Shown in pieces: positions 34,115 to 42,346 of a DNA stretch of 64,000 bases. The stretch spans positions 186,001 through 250,000 of the forward strand of contig JBMORG010000001.1 of the NCBI GenBank assembly GCA_049322355.1, given 5' to 3'. The translations under genes were made by a program, and so were the position numbers. Within the stretch, counting starts at the first letter, position 1. Every line of letters begins with the position of its first letter. The notes under the pieces were generated by a model. It was not told where the DNA came from, searched no databases, and was given only the letters and a program-made list of their open reading frames with translations. The DNA is from 0-14-0-80-60-11 sp049322355 (GTDB lineage: Bacteria; Desulfobacterota; Desulfobaccia; Desulfobaccales; 0-14-0-80-60-11).

Positions 34115-35587
34115 TTGAAACCCGACCAATTTCCCGACGACATCCGTCCCCATCTCATCCCCAAGCCCGAAGGGGACTTGGTCTATCGCTGCCTGGAGTG
34201 CGGCAGCGAATACGGCATCACCGAACTGCTGTATACCTGCCCCAGGTGCCGCGGCCTTTTCCTCCTGGAGGACAAAAACGCCACGCGCCTGAAAGAGCGT
34301 TCCGGGGCCTTCTGGCGGCGGCTGTTTGATTACCGCAAGATGCTGAATATCCCGGCGCTGCAAGGGATTTTCCTGTTCTACGAACTCATTGCGCCGGTGA
34401 TTCCCCTCACGGACATCATTTACCTGGGGGAAGGCCATACTCCCCAGGTGGCGGCCAATGCGGATCTTGAGTCCGAAGTGGGCGCGCCCTTCTATTTCAA
34501 GAATGATGGTCAAAACCCCAGCGCGTCGTTTAAAGACCGGGGCATGGCCGCGGCTTTAAGTTACTTGAATTTTTTGGCAAACCAGCCCGGGGCCGGAAAG
34601 CTGCTGGCCATCTGCGCCTCCACCGGCGACACCTCCGCCTCCGCTGCGCTCTACGCTTCTTATTTGGGGGAGAAGGTGGCCTCCGCGGTGCTCCTGCCCC
34701 ACGGCAAGGTCACGCCCCAGCAACTGGCCCAACCTTTGGGGAGCGGCGCGCGGGTATTGGAAATTCCCGGCGTCTTCGACGACTGCATGAAAGTGGTGGA
34801 GGCCCTGGCGGACAACTACCAGGTGGCCCTGCTGAATTCCAAGAACTCCTGGCGCATCCGGGGCCAGGAGTCTTATGCCTATGAAATCGCCCAGAGCTTC
34901 GACTACGACCTGACGGACAAAACGGTGGTGGTGCCCATCGGCAACGCCGGCAACATCACCGCCATCATGCAGGGTTTCTTGCGTCTGCATGACCTGAACA
35001 TTATCGACACCCTGCCCCAGGTCATTGGGGTTCAGTCCCGCCACGCCGACCCGGTGTTCCGCTACTACCTGGAGCCGGATGCCGGCAAACGGGTCTTTGT
35101 GCCGGTGACGGTGCAGCCCTCCGTGGCCCAGGCCGCCATGATCGGCAACCCGGTGTCCATGCCCCGGGTGATCCGCCTGGTTTCAGAATACCACCGCCGG
35201 GCCGGGACCGGCAGCGTGGCGGTGGTGCAGGTGAGCGAACAGGAGATTATGGACTCCATGTTGCTGGCCAACCGCCACGGCCATATCGCCTGCACCCAGG
35301 GCGGCGAATCCCTGGCCGGGTTCCGGGCCGCTATTCAGGCGGGCTTGCTGGGAAGAGACGCCTCCGCGGTGCTGGATGCCACGGCCCACCATCTGAAATT
35401 CATTGGGTTCCAGCAGATGTACTTCGAGGACTCCTTTCCGCCTGAGTTCGAAATAACGCCGAAACCGAAGTATCAAAACCGGCCTCAGCTTCTGACGCCA
35501 ACCACCGAAGATCCGGCCCGGAAAACCGCGGACCTGGCGACCCAAATTGCGGCTTTGCTTGACTTGACGCCCAAGAAATCCGCATAG
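34115..35587 (+). CDS. thrC: Threonine synthase
   Basis: A 490-residue PLP enzyme converting O-phosphohomoserine to threonine. The N-terminus carries a zinc-ribbon-like CLECG...CPRCRG. The PLP lysine is in NPSASFKDRGMAA near residue 148. CASTGDTSASAALYAS is the phosphate-binding loop, and IGNAGNITAIMQGF and QGGESLAGFRA are also typical. The start is TTG at 34115 with GGAGG 5 nt upstream. It starts 43 nt after the NtrC-type gene and leads a probable unit with the next three genes (gaps 5, 1 and 76 nt). Confidence 0.93.
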   Translation: MKPDQFPDDIRPHLIPKPEGDLVYRCLECGSEYGITELLYTCPRCRGLFLLEDKNATRLKERSGAFWRRLFDYRKMLNIPALQGIFLFYELIAPVIPLTDIIYLGEGHTPQVAANADLESEVGAPFYFKNDGQNPSASFKDRGMAAALSYLNFLANQPGAGKLLAICASTGDTSASAALYASYLGEKVASAVLLPHGKVTPQQLAQPLGSGARVLEIPGVFDDCMKVVEALADNYQVALLNSKNSWRIRGQESYAYEIAQSFDYDLTDKTVVVPIGNAGNITAIMQGFLRLHDLNIIDTLPQVIGVQSRHADPVFRYYLEPDAGKRVFVPVTVQPSVAQAAMIGNPVSMPRVIRLVSEYHRRAGTGSVAVVQVSEQEIMDSMLLANRHGHIACTQGGESLAGFRAAIQAGLLGRDASAVLDATAHHLKFIGFQQMYFEDSFPPEFEITPKPKYQNRPQLLTPTTEDPARKTADLATQIAALLDLTPKKSA

Positions 35588-35592
35588 TCCAA

Positions 35593-36348
35593 GTGATACA
35601 AAAAGGGGGCGGTGCTTTGCCGAATGTCAGGAAAAGAGTGGAGGCGCTGGAACGGGGCGCTGAGCTTCCCCCCGGCCCGGAGGAGCGCTTCAGCGGCTAC
35701 GGGGTGGCGGGAGTGCCCTTCAGGTCCGGGCACGTCCTGGCTCTGCGGCGCTGGCCGGCATCCTCGCTGGGACGGCCATATACCTCCCTGTGGCACCGCG
35801 ATCCCGAGGGACGCTGGATTTTCATTCAAGATGCCCCACCGCAACTGGCCTGTCCCCGCTATTTCGGGAGCGCCTTGTCTCGTGCCTTGGTCAGAGAGAT
35901 CAGCATTAACTGGAAAAGTCAGAGCGATTTTCAGGTGACCGTGGCCGGTGATTACGAGATAAACTGGCGCGTCTCCCTGGGGGAGACCTTAAGCACCCGT
36001 ATGCTCAATATTCTGGGCGGGTGGATCCCTAACCCCCTCTGGCGCCGGGAATCCTTTCTGCGGGTGCTGGGCCGCCTGGGCGGCTTTATGGGAGCAGGGA
36101 AAATGAACCTCACCGGGCGACTCCCTAACGGCCAATGGTTTATCAGTAATCCCCGCTATATCTGGATAATCACTGCCACCGAGGCCGAGGTGTGCGGCGA
36201 GTCTTTGGGGGCGATGGGGCCTCTTCCCGAGCAGGCCCGGCTGGGAGATTTGTGGATGCCCCAGCAGGGCAGGTTTTTCATTGGCCAGGCTTTTCTGGAG
36301 AACTTCGACCCGGCCCGCCATCTGACAATCAGTTCTCAAGAGGGTTAG
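35593..36348 (+). CDS. Conserved protein of unknown function
   Basis: About 251 residues (243 if the TTG at 35617, which follows a G-rich stretch, is the true start). The sequence is Trp-rich and soluble (FSGYGVAGVPFRSGHVLALRRW, YTSLWHRDPEGRWIF, GKMNLTGRLPNGQWFISNPRYIWII), suggesting a beta-barrel or lipocalin-like fold. I recall similar proteins from other bacteria without a function. It sits between thrC and a thioesterase gene, nearly touching both, so co-transcription is likely. Confidence 0.6.
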   Translation: MIQKGGGALPNVRKRVEALERGAELPPGPEERFSGYGVAGVPFRSGHVLALRRWPASSLGRPYTSLWHRDPEGRWIFIQDAPPQLACPRYFGSALSRALVREISINWKSQSDFQVTVAGDYEINWRVSLGETLSTRMLNILGGWIPNPLWRRESFLRVLGRLGGFMGAGKMNLTGRLPNGQWFISNPRYIWIITATEAEVCGESLGAMGPLPEQARLGDLWMPQQGRFFIGQAFLENFDPARHLTISSQEG

Positions 36349-36349
36349 C

Positions 36350-36808
36350 ATGGTCGAAAATGACAAAACTGCGGCGGCTGCGCCGGTTGTCACTCCCATC
36401 TCTGACAATTACTGCTTCGTCTGCGGCAAAGACAACCCCAAGGGTTTTAAGATCCAGGTGCGTTATCTGGAAGCCGACACAGCTGCGGAAACGGAGCTGT
36501 CTTTGCCCAGGGAATACCAGGGTTGGGCCGATGTTATCCACGGGGGCATTCTGGCCACCCTGCTGGATGAAATGATGGCCCACGCAGTGTGGCATTTTGC
36601 CGGCCCCGGCCTCACTCTGAGTATGGAAGTGCGATTCCATGCGCCTCTGAAACCCAATGAATTGATCCTGGTCCGGGGAGTACTTCAAACCAAGAACGGC
36701 AGCCGCCGTCTGGCCGAAGGCGAGATCATCCGCCTGGCGGACGGCGCTCGCATTGCCTCGGCTAAGAGTCGATTTATTCTGCTGGAAAATAATGCGGATA
36801 AAGTTTAA
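36350..36808 (+). CDS. PaaI-type hotdog thioesterase
   Basis: A 152-residue single-hotdog protein. CFVCGKDNPKGFKIQ near the N-terminus, WADVIHGGILATLLDEMMAHA (the HGG loop and catalytic-region helix) and LSMEVRFHAPLKPNELILVRG are typical of the 4HBT/PaaI superfamily. It should hydrolyse an acyl-CoA thioester. The ATG has GAGGG upstream and starts 1 nt after the preceding stop codon, indicating coupling. Confidence 0.88.
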   Translation: MVENDKTAAAAPVVTPISDNYCFVCGKDNPKGFKIQVRYLEADTAAETELSLPREYQGWADVIHGGILATLLDEMMAHAVWHFAGPGLTLSMEVRFHAPLKPNELILVRGVLQTKNGSRRLAEGEIIRLADGARIASAKSRFILLENNADKV

Positions 36809-36884
36809 CCACCAAGATACCAGAGGGGCCAAAAGGAGTTTTCCTTGACGCTGCTTAATGTACTTGGTGTTTGTTGGTAAGAAA

Positions 36885-37355
36885 ATGCTGCAAGTCACCA
36901 TTCTGATGGTGGGCAAAACCCGGGAAGCCTTTATCCGGCAGGGGTTGGCTTTTTATCAGAAGCGCTTGCAACCGTTTTTAAACCTTACCTTGACCAGCGT
37001 CCGGGAAGAAAAGGAGGCCGGGGGTCTGAATGCCGAGCCCCTAAAAGGCAGGGAAGGGGAGCGTCTGCGGGCTAAAATCCCGCCCCGGGCTTGGGTTACG
37101 GCCCTTACCCCGGAAGGCCGGGAATACACTTCGGAAGAATTTGCCGTCTGGCTCACCCAACGGGAACTGACAGCCAGGCCCCTGGCCTTCCTTGTCGGCG
37201 GCCACTGGGGCCTATCTGACGGTGTAATTGCCAACGCCCACGAACGTCTGGCCTTGTCACGCTTAACCCTGCCCCACGAACTCGCCCGCCTGGTTCTGTT
37301 GGAGCAACTTTATCGAGCCATGACCATCAAGACCGGCCACCCGTATCATGTCTGA
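36885..37355 (+). CDS. rlmH: 23S rRNA pseudouridine-1915 N3-methyltransferase
   Basis: A 156-residue SPOUT methyltransferase, the usual RlmH length. MLQVTILMVGKTREAF matches the family start, so the ATG at 36885 is chosen. The SAM-binding knot appears as FLVGGHWGLSDGV and the C-terminus RLVLLEQLYRAMTIKTGHPYH is highly characteristic. It methylates pseudouridine 1915 in helix 69 of 23S rRNA. Confidence 0.96.
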   Translation: MLQVTILMVGKTREAFIRQGLAFYQKRLQPFLNLTLTSVREEKEAGGLNAEPLKGREGERLRAKIPPRAWVTALTPEGREYTSEEFAVWLTQRELTARPLAFLVGGHWGLSDGVIANAHERLALSRLTLPHELARLVLLEQLYRAMTIKTGHPYHV

Positions 37356-37980
37356 TACCGGGTTGAATTCAAAGAGCTATTTTGCCCAGCCTATAGCCTT
37401 TGCCAAAAATTCTTTCCAGTTGCCATTTTTTAAATCCCCCTAAATCCCACTTTTTCAAAGGGGGACTTATAAAGGAATTCCGCTAAGTTTCCCCCTTTGG
37501 AAAAGGGGGTAGGGGGATTTAGGTTATTGGATCATGTGCCACAAAGAAAAAACTTTTGGCATTTGCCATAAGCGACCGAAGAATCTCAAAAAAGCGAGAT
37601 TTTTCGCTGCGCTCAGAATGACAAATCTTAACCGGATAACCAGCAACAACTTTCGGCAAACCCGATAAAATCCTCCCCTTACAAAGGCTTTTATTTTTTG
37701 AGGTGGGCGGTTCTTCGGCCACGGCTGCTTAGCCTGCGCTGCACCGGCGAGACGCCTGTGCCACCATTCGAGCGCAAAATAATTTGAAATGGGGCTGGTC
37801 CGAATTCTGTCTCGCGTAAAAACGCCAGCGGAGGAACAGTTTCTCTGCCGCCCTTGAAATCACCCCAGCCAGGACTTCCTCTTGTATCTGCGGGATTCCT
37901 GAGATATGTATATAATACTTCAAGAGAAATAAATCCGGTTACGGGTTTCGATTTTTGCTGAAAAACCATGGAGGGCGCTT
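37356..37980. other. 625-nt intergenic region made mostly of dispersed repeats
   Basis: No gene was found. Besides the inverted-repeat element at 37431-37521, a second unit at about 37572-37625 pairs GCGACCGAAGAATCTC with GAGATTTTTCGC and continues CGCTCAGAATGACA, a common repeat ending. A third at about 37742-37763 contains CACCGGCGAGACGCCTGTGC. Reading frames crossing this region are not supported by any ribosome site. Confidence 0.6.
37431..37521. repeat. Inverted-repeat element (MITE-like), TAAATCCCCCTAAATCCC type
   Basis: Left arm 37431-37468 begins TAAATCCCCCTAAATCCC and continues to AAAGGGGGACTT; right arm 37485-37521 runs from AAGTTTCCCCCTTTGG to TAGGGGGATTTA. The arms are imperfect inverted copies and each also contains an internal C-run/G-run hairpin. 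A single related arm occurs at 46598-46634. Elements of this type are common between genes in this phylum; no transposase is near. Confidence 0.75.
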
Positions 37981-38934
37981 ATGGGATCGGGCTGGAGCAT
38001 CGTGGCTTTTCCGGTGATCCTGCCGTGGCGGGATGAGTTCTGGACTTTACCCTTGTATTTCCCTGACTTGAAGGTGGGAGTCACCCCGGGGTGGCCTACC
38101 CAACTGCCATACCAAGGGATGCCTCTGCCCAAGGAGGCCGAGGTCCATCCCCGGGAGCTGAGGCACTATAAGCCCGGAGATTTTCGCCAATGGCAGGCCT
38201 TTGAAAATTATCGGAAAGAGCAAGGGGAGGAAGGCGATCTGATTCAAGCGATTAAAGGCTACGGGCAGCCTGCCGCGCCGGCCCCGTCACCATCTGCCGC
38301 GGATGCCTGGTCCCTGGCCTGGCAGTTGGAGAAAATGCAGGCCGACCAGGAAGCCCAGCTTCTCTTGGTGGATAAAGGGGAGGACTGGTTGAAAGACGTC
38401 CTCAAGCCGGAACGCTGGGAAGATCCAACTTCCTACGGACCGGTCAGCGGGGTCGAAGAAATGGTGGACCCTGAACTGGCCGAACTGCGCTATCTTCTCT
38501 GGCGCCGGGTGATGCAACCGTTTCTTGAAAACCAGGCAGCTCCTTTGCTTTTAGGGCGTACCTCCCGGTCGTTGTTCCTGACTTTGAAAGGCTGGCCGGA
38601 TTGGACCGGACTTAAAACGGTGCGGCTGGGTTTGCCCGGCTGCCGGAATAGGATCGAATGGCAGGGGGTGGCGGGCGACTCCGGCAAAACGGACTGGCAG
38701 GATAAGTTCTTAGAGCTTTTAGGCGCCCTGCTCACCGGGGTGGCCGACCACCAGGATTTGCATGAATCTTCTCAGGAACTGCAGGAATTCATAAGTGATG
38801 TAATTGTGGCCCGCTGGCCCTACCCCGCGGTGTGGAATTGGGACCTGGAGATTTGGGGAATGGATGGCGCGCCGGATGAAAAAGGCCCAATTTTATGTTG
38901 GGCCGGGGCCGGAGAAGGTATTTTACCGGGATAA
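37981..38934 (+). CDS. Protein of unknown function
   Basis: A 317-residue soluble, acidic, Trp-rich protein. The N-terminal segment FPVILPWRDEFWTLPLYFPDLK is notable; a proline-alanine linker (QPAAPAPSPSAADAW) near residue 100 separates two parts; the rest is helical (DPELAELRYLLWRRVMQPFLENQ). No domain is recognised. The ATG has GGAGGG ~5 nt upstream. It is preceded by a repeat-rich gap and is alone on its strand; its nearest neighbours are rpoZ and other unknowns on the opposite strand. Confidence 0.65.
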   Translation: MGSGWSIVAFPVILPWRDEFWTLPLYFPDLKVGVTPGWPTQLPYQGMPLPKEAEVHPRELRHYKPGDFRQWQAFENYRKEQGEEGDLIQAIKGYGQPAAPAPSPSAADAWSLAWQLEKMQADQEAQLLLVDKGEDWLKDVLKPERWEDPTSYGPVSGVEEMVDPELAELRYLLWRRVMQPFLENQAAPLLLGRTSRSLFLTLKGWPDWTGLKTVRLGLPGCRNRIEWQGVAGDSGKTDWQDKFLELLGALLTGVADHQDLHESSQELQEFISDVIVARWPYPAVWNWDLEIWGMDGAPDEKGPILCWAGAGEGILPG

Positions 38935-39024
38935 GCCCCAAGGTTTTCCGCACTGAATTGGAGGGCTGACCTTTGCCGTCAAATTTCGGCAGAAGAGGGT
39001 TTAGCCCGGGGCAATAGAGCAAGA

Positions 39025-39243
39025 TTATTCTTCTTCGGGTTCCGGCAGGGCCTTCAAGGGGGTGGTGGGCACGATTTTCCCCGCAGCAATCTCCCGCAGG
39101 GCCATAACGATTTCTTTATTGTCCCCTTTAACCAGAACCGGGGCGCCGCGGTAAAGTTGGCGCACCCGTTTGGCCGCCAAGTGAATGAGGCCAAAGCGTG
39201 TCGGCACTTGTTCCAGGCAGTCTTCAATAGTAACCCGGGCCAT
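39025..39243 (-). CDS. rpoZ: RNA polymerase omega subunit
   Basis: The 72-residue protein ARVTIEDCLEQVPTRFGLIHLAAKRVRQL is the characteristic N-terminal half of omega, followed by VMALREIAAGKI and an acidic tail. It stabilises the beta' subunit. Here it is not next to spoT or gmk, which often accompany it. Confidence 0.93.
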   Translation of the reverse strand: MARVTIEDCLEQVPTRFGLIHLAAKRVRQLYRGAPVLVKGDNKEIVMALREIAAGKIVPTTPLKALPEPEEE

Positions 39244-39402
39244 AAACAGTCTCCGTTAGGATGATCTACGGGAGTCGCCAAAGGCAGGACAACTCAATTT
39301 CCCACCCTATATATTTATCTTTTTTCCGAGGTCTTGTCAAAGAGATCTATGACATTTCCCGGGTTGCGATTGACCTGGAATATCTCAGGGGCCGCGGCTA
39401 GT

Positions 39403-39675
39403 CTAACCCGGCTTCCGGGGGGTGATCAAGTCTTCCAATTCGGCCAATAATTGGGTTACTTGCACCGCAAATTTGACGCATTGCTTGCCGGCCAGGCAAT
39501 CTTCCGCGTCTTTCTGGTCCAGGTAAGCCCCCACTGCTTCGCCGGCCTTGCTTAGTCTAACAGCATAGCGTTTGCCGGCTTCATCCCAGGTTACATTCAA
39601 GTCTAGGTTTTTTTGTGCGATTTCAGGATGAAATTCGCGGATCTTTTCCACGACGCGGTCAACTTGCTGGCCCAT
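39403..39675 (-). CDS. Small protein of unknown function
   Basis: A 90-residue hydrophilic protein (MGQQVDRVVEKIREFHPEIA, then NLDLNVTWDEAGKRYAVRLS and KDAEDCLAGKQCVKFAVQV). It has predicted alpha-beta-alpha character and two cysteines six residues apart. Nothing identifies its function. It lies 62 nt after the beta-grasp protein gene on the same strand and could belong to the same transcript. Confidence 0.55.
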   Translation of the reverse strand: MGQQVDRVVEKIREFHPEIAQKNLDLNVTWDEAGKRYAVRLSKAGEAVGAYLDQKDAEDCLAGKQCVKFAVQVTQLLAELEDLITPRKPG

Positions 39676-39737
39676 GATGAGTTCCTTCTCTTAATAAAAA
39701 ACTCTTTAAATTACAGATAAGATCGTACAGAATTATT

Positions 39738-40082
39738 TCAAGGGATAATGGTGCAGATAAAGATTATCCGGGGAATTTCTCTATTCTGATTAGGCAAGAA
39801 GGGCCAGAGGCAGTACCGCCCCTTTTCTCCTGCCAGGCGCACGAACTCCAATTGATCACCGTCTTTGAGGATATAGGAGGCCGCCACGTCCCGGCCGTTC
39901 ACCAGGGCCAAGGCCCGGGGGTCGATATTCAACGGCTCTCTCAAGGCCTGGCGCACCTCGCTGACGGATTTCCCGGCGATGGCCGCCTCCAGGTTATGGA
40001 CTCCATAGCTGACCTTAACCTGGCCTGAGTGGAGCCGATTCGTCTGTTGCTGGCGGGTTAAATCTTTCAGTTGCGCGCTCAT
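39738..40082 (-). CDS. Small beta-grasp (ThiS/MoaD/ubiquitin-like) protein with C-terminal extension
   Basis: The 114-residue protein has a beta-grasp pattern: GQVKVSYGVHNLEAAI (two strands), SVSEVRQALREPL (helix), then LALVNGRDVAASYILKDGDQLEFV with the NG and KDGD turns typical of ThiS/MoaD, ending LAGEKG near residue 88. Classical members end at a C-terminal Gly-Gly; this one continues with about 25 residues rich in hydrophobics. It starts 9 nt after the zinc-ribbon frame and has GGAG upstream. It may be a sulfur-carrier or ubiquitin-like modifier, but no E1/ThiF-like gene is near. Confidence 0.6.
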   Translation of the reverse strand: MSAQLKDLTRQQQTNRLHSGQVKVSYGVHNLEAAIAGKSVSEVRQALREPLNIDPRALALVNGRDVAASYILKDGDQLEFVRLAGEKGRYCLWPFLPNQNREIPRIIFICTIIP

Positions 40083-40091
40083 GAGTCTCCA

Positions 40092-40262
40092 TCACTTGCA
40101 GGGATAGAGCGGCCTGACCTTACCGGCGGAGCGAATTTGCCGGACTAACTCTTTGATTTCCTCAGCGGAATAGGTGCGGCCGCATCCCGGGCAGCGAATT
40201 TCCATCCCTTTTCAGGTGGGGTCCAGGATGATGCTGGCATTATGGCAATAAACGCATTTCAT
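40092..40262 (-). CDS. Two-CxxC zinc-ribbon protein interrupted by an in-frame TGA
   Basis: From ATG at 40262 the frame encodes MKCVYCHNASIILDPT, then TGA (40214-40212), then KG and MEIRCPGCGRTYSAEEIK to a stop at 40092: 56 codons in one frame with one internal stop. Together the two halves make a four-cysteine zinc ribbon (CVYC, CPGC). The ORF begins 4 nt after the stop of the 248-residue protein gene and ends 9 nt before the beta-grasp gene, so it is part of a tight three-gene operon. The TGA may be a nonsense mutation, a sequencing error, or a recoded codon; the downstream ATG at 40205 has no good ribosome site. Confidence 0.5.
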
Positions 40263-40266
40263 GGGT

Positions 40267-41013
40267 TTAAAAATAACGGGACAATTTCGGTAACGAGTCA
40301 TCCACCTGGCGGCATTCCCGTAACAGTGCATTGATATAAAGCCAGGCGAAGCTCAGGAGAAATTCCGGGGCATATTTCCGGGCGCCATGGCTGTCAAAGG
40401 CCATTTCGGACCCCGCCGGCCCGTACCGGAAGCGAAAGGCCAGGTCACCCAAAAGGGGCCAGGTCACCTCCCAGTAGTCGTCGGTATGAGCAAAACCGCC
40501 GCAATCCATCCGGCGGACTGCAACCTCCACCACTTCGGGGGACACCCGTTCGAGGATTTCTTCCCGGGCTCCCAGGGAGACTTCCTGCATCGGACCGGTG
40601 CCGTTGGGGGCGAAATCCGTAAAAGGCAGCCACTCCCGGCCAGGGCCTTTATTCTCCAGGGAAAACTTGCCCCGTCCGTAACGGGCCAGGAGGGCCACGT
40701 AATCCCAGGCAAAGACGTAGGCGTCCTCAGTGGGTACCGCCAGGCTCTTGCGGGCGTAAAAGACCCGCAAATCCGTGCCGAACTCGGGGTCTCGGTCGTA
40801 TAGCAGGAATAGTTCCAAGGGACGGAAGGGAACTACCCGCAGCACCCACTGGATAGTGGCATAGGGGCGGCCCTCCAGCAATTCCCCCCGAAAGAGCCCC
40901 GCCAGGGCTTGAGGGTCGAGGGCCGCCAGCCCCGCCAGGTCCTCCCGGTACTTTTTGCGGACGTACTGCCGGATTTGGGCCTCCCAACCGCCGCCGGCCT
41001 CGAAATGCCCCAA
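40267..41013 (-). CDS. Protein of unknown function, first gene of the zinc-ribbon/beta-grasp operon
   Basis: The ~248-residue protein is soluble and rich in aromatics (YATIQWVLRVVPFRPLELFLLY, AYVFAWDYVALLARYG, RMDCGGFAHTDDYWEVTWP). I do not recognise a family. The start is a TTG at 41013 by this reading; the frame stays open upstream (LDFSYDLVS) to the end of the thioesterase gene, so the true start is uncertain. Its stop lies 4 nt before the zinc-ribbon frame. Convergent neighbours are absent; the thioesterase gene upstream ends 44 nt away on the same strand. Confidence 0.6.
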   Translation of the reverse strand: MGHFEAGGGWEAQIRQYVRKKYREDLAGLAALDPQALAGLFRGELLEGRPYATIQWVLRVVPFRPLELFLLYDRDPEFGTDLRVFYARKSLAVPTEDAYVFAWDYVALLARYGRGKFSLENKGPGREWLPFTDFAPNGTGPMQEVSLGAREEILERVSPEVVEVAVRRMDCGGFAHTDDYWEVTWPLLGDLAFRFRYGPAGSEMAFDSHGARKYAPEFLLSFAWLYINALLRECRQVDDSLPKLSRYF

Positions 41014-41057
41014 GGATACCAGGTCGTAAGAAAAATCCAGGGAGGGCGCGCTTGTTT

Positions 41058-41447
41058 TCAGCTTTTCTTGGCCTCCACCCGCTGATTGAATTTCTCCAAA
41101 TTGATTATAAATCTTTCGTGGACAGCCTCGCCAATCTTTTCTTTTTCGTCAAAGGCTTCCAGTTTAAAGGTAATCTTGCGCCCTTCCACCTGGGTGATTT
41201 CAGTGACGGCCCGTACTTCCATCCCTAGGGGAGTGGGGGCAGTATGCTTCAGGTTCATGGAGATGCCCACCGAGGTTTCACCTTCGCCCAGGTGGGGAGC
41301 CATCAGGTCGGCGCTGACCCCTTCAAAGAGTCCCCCCAGGAAGGGGGTGCCGAAGACATTGGGGACCTTGGGGAAAAATTTCTGGGCGGTGTGCTCCGGC
41401 CCAGTCTTGATCCGCATCTCATTGGTCATTCCCACAGCCAGTGTCAT
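41058..41447 (-). CDS. FlK-like hotdog thioesterase
   Basis: A 129-residue protein of the fluoroacetyl-CoA thioesterase-like (FlK) subgroup of hotdog proteins: TLAVGMTNEMRIKTGPEHTA, then FGTPFLGGLFEGVSADLMAPHL and GETSVGISMNLKHTAPTPLGMEVRAVTEI. It probably hydrolyses an acyl-CoA. The ATG at 41447 has GAGGAGG 6 nt upstream; an in-frame TTG at 41462 is less likely. Confidence 0.8.
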   Translation of the reverse strand: MTLAVGMTNEMRIKTGPEHTAQKFFPKVPNVFGTPFLGGLFEGVSADLMAPHLGEGETSVGISMNLKHTAPTPLGMEVRAVTEITQVEGRKITFKLEAFDEKEKIGEAVHERFIINLEKFNQRVEAKKS

Positions 41448-41585
41448 ATAAGACCTCCTCAAAAACAGGTTTTAGGTTTCAGACAGAACCACAGTTTTTG
41501 AGCTTGAAGGTTAGGTGTCAGATTGTAGGTTAAGTTATGTTCCCTTTTCCCAAAACCGAAAATCCAAAACCTAACAGCTATTTTT

Positions 41586-42191
41586 CTAAACCGCCAGTGG
41601 GTCCATTTTAATGGGACCCATCAGTTCACCCCCGCCCAGCCGGCGGCCCAGGTCCCGGGCCTGCTCCAGGACCTCGGGGCAGGCGTTGATGGCCCCTTTT
41701 TCATCCACGCCCCGCACCAGGACCTCTGCAGCGTACCGGACGTTGATGGCATCAAAAAAATACTTGGCCACCAGGCGGGAACCCACGAACAACAGACGGC
41801 CTTTGGTGGCGCCGGTGACCAACAAGACCCCCTGGCGGTTGCCGCCAGGGAAATCATTCTGAAGCACATAGCGCCGGGCCCACAGGGCCTGGGTGCGGTC
41901 GATCATGGCCTTGGCTTGGGCGCTGACGCTGTAAAAGAAGACAGGCGATGCCAATGCCACTACGTCGGCTTCCAGCAGCTTGTCGTACAGCCCCCGCATT
42001 TCATCTTTAATGGGGCAGGTGCCATCTTTAAAACAATGATATATTTCCAGGCAGGGGGAAATTTTCATCTCCCGGAGAAAGATTTCTTCAACCGAGGCAT
42101 CGGCCTCCGCTGCTCCCTGGAGGAAGGCTTTCATGAGGGTGTCGGAGTTCCCCTGCCTCCGGGGACTGCCGAAGATGCCCAAAACTTTCAT
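41586..42191 (-). CDS. NADPH-dependent FMN reductase / iron-sulfur flavoprotein family
   Basis: The 201-residue protein starts with KVLGIFGSPRRQGNSDTL, the FMN phosphate-binding loop, and has LASPVFFYSVSAQAKAMIDR and a cysteine pair (CLEIYHCFKDGTC) like the loop that carries a 4Fe-4S cluster or redox cysteines in iron-sulfur flavoproteins. It should be a cytoplasmic flavin reductase. The ATG has AAGGAG upstream. It stands alone before a repeat-poor gap of ~155 nt. Confidence 0.85.
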   Translation of the reverse strand: MKVLGIFGSPRRQGNSDTLMKAFLQGAAEADASVEEIFLREMKISPCLEIYHCFKDGTCPIKDEMRGLYDKLLEADVVALASPVFFYSVSAQAKAMIDRTQALWARRYVLQNDFPGGNRQGVLLVTGATKGRLLFVGSRLVAKYFFDAINVRYAAEVLVRGVDEKGAINACPEVLEQARDLGRRLGGGELMGPIKMDPLAV

Positions 42192-42346
42192 GATAAACTC
42201 CTTGGAGTGATTAGTAACAATATGGAAAGTAAGGGGGTAATGTCAAGGAGAGAGGCCTTTTAGTTTGTAGATTTTGCGTTTCCTCCTACCGTAAGAGAGG
42301 ATTGTCCAACCAAAACCGATTTCCGATGAAGTGAGCGCGTCGACCT

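Noticed and set aside
40212..40214. TGA as a selenocysteine codon in the zinc-ribbon gene
   Set aside because: No SECIS-like stem-loop was established and no selenium genes are in the window; reported only as an interrupted frame.
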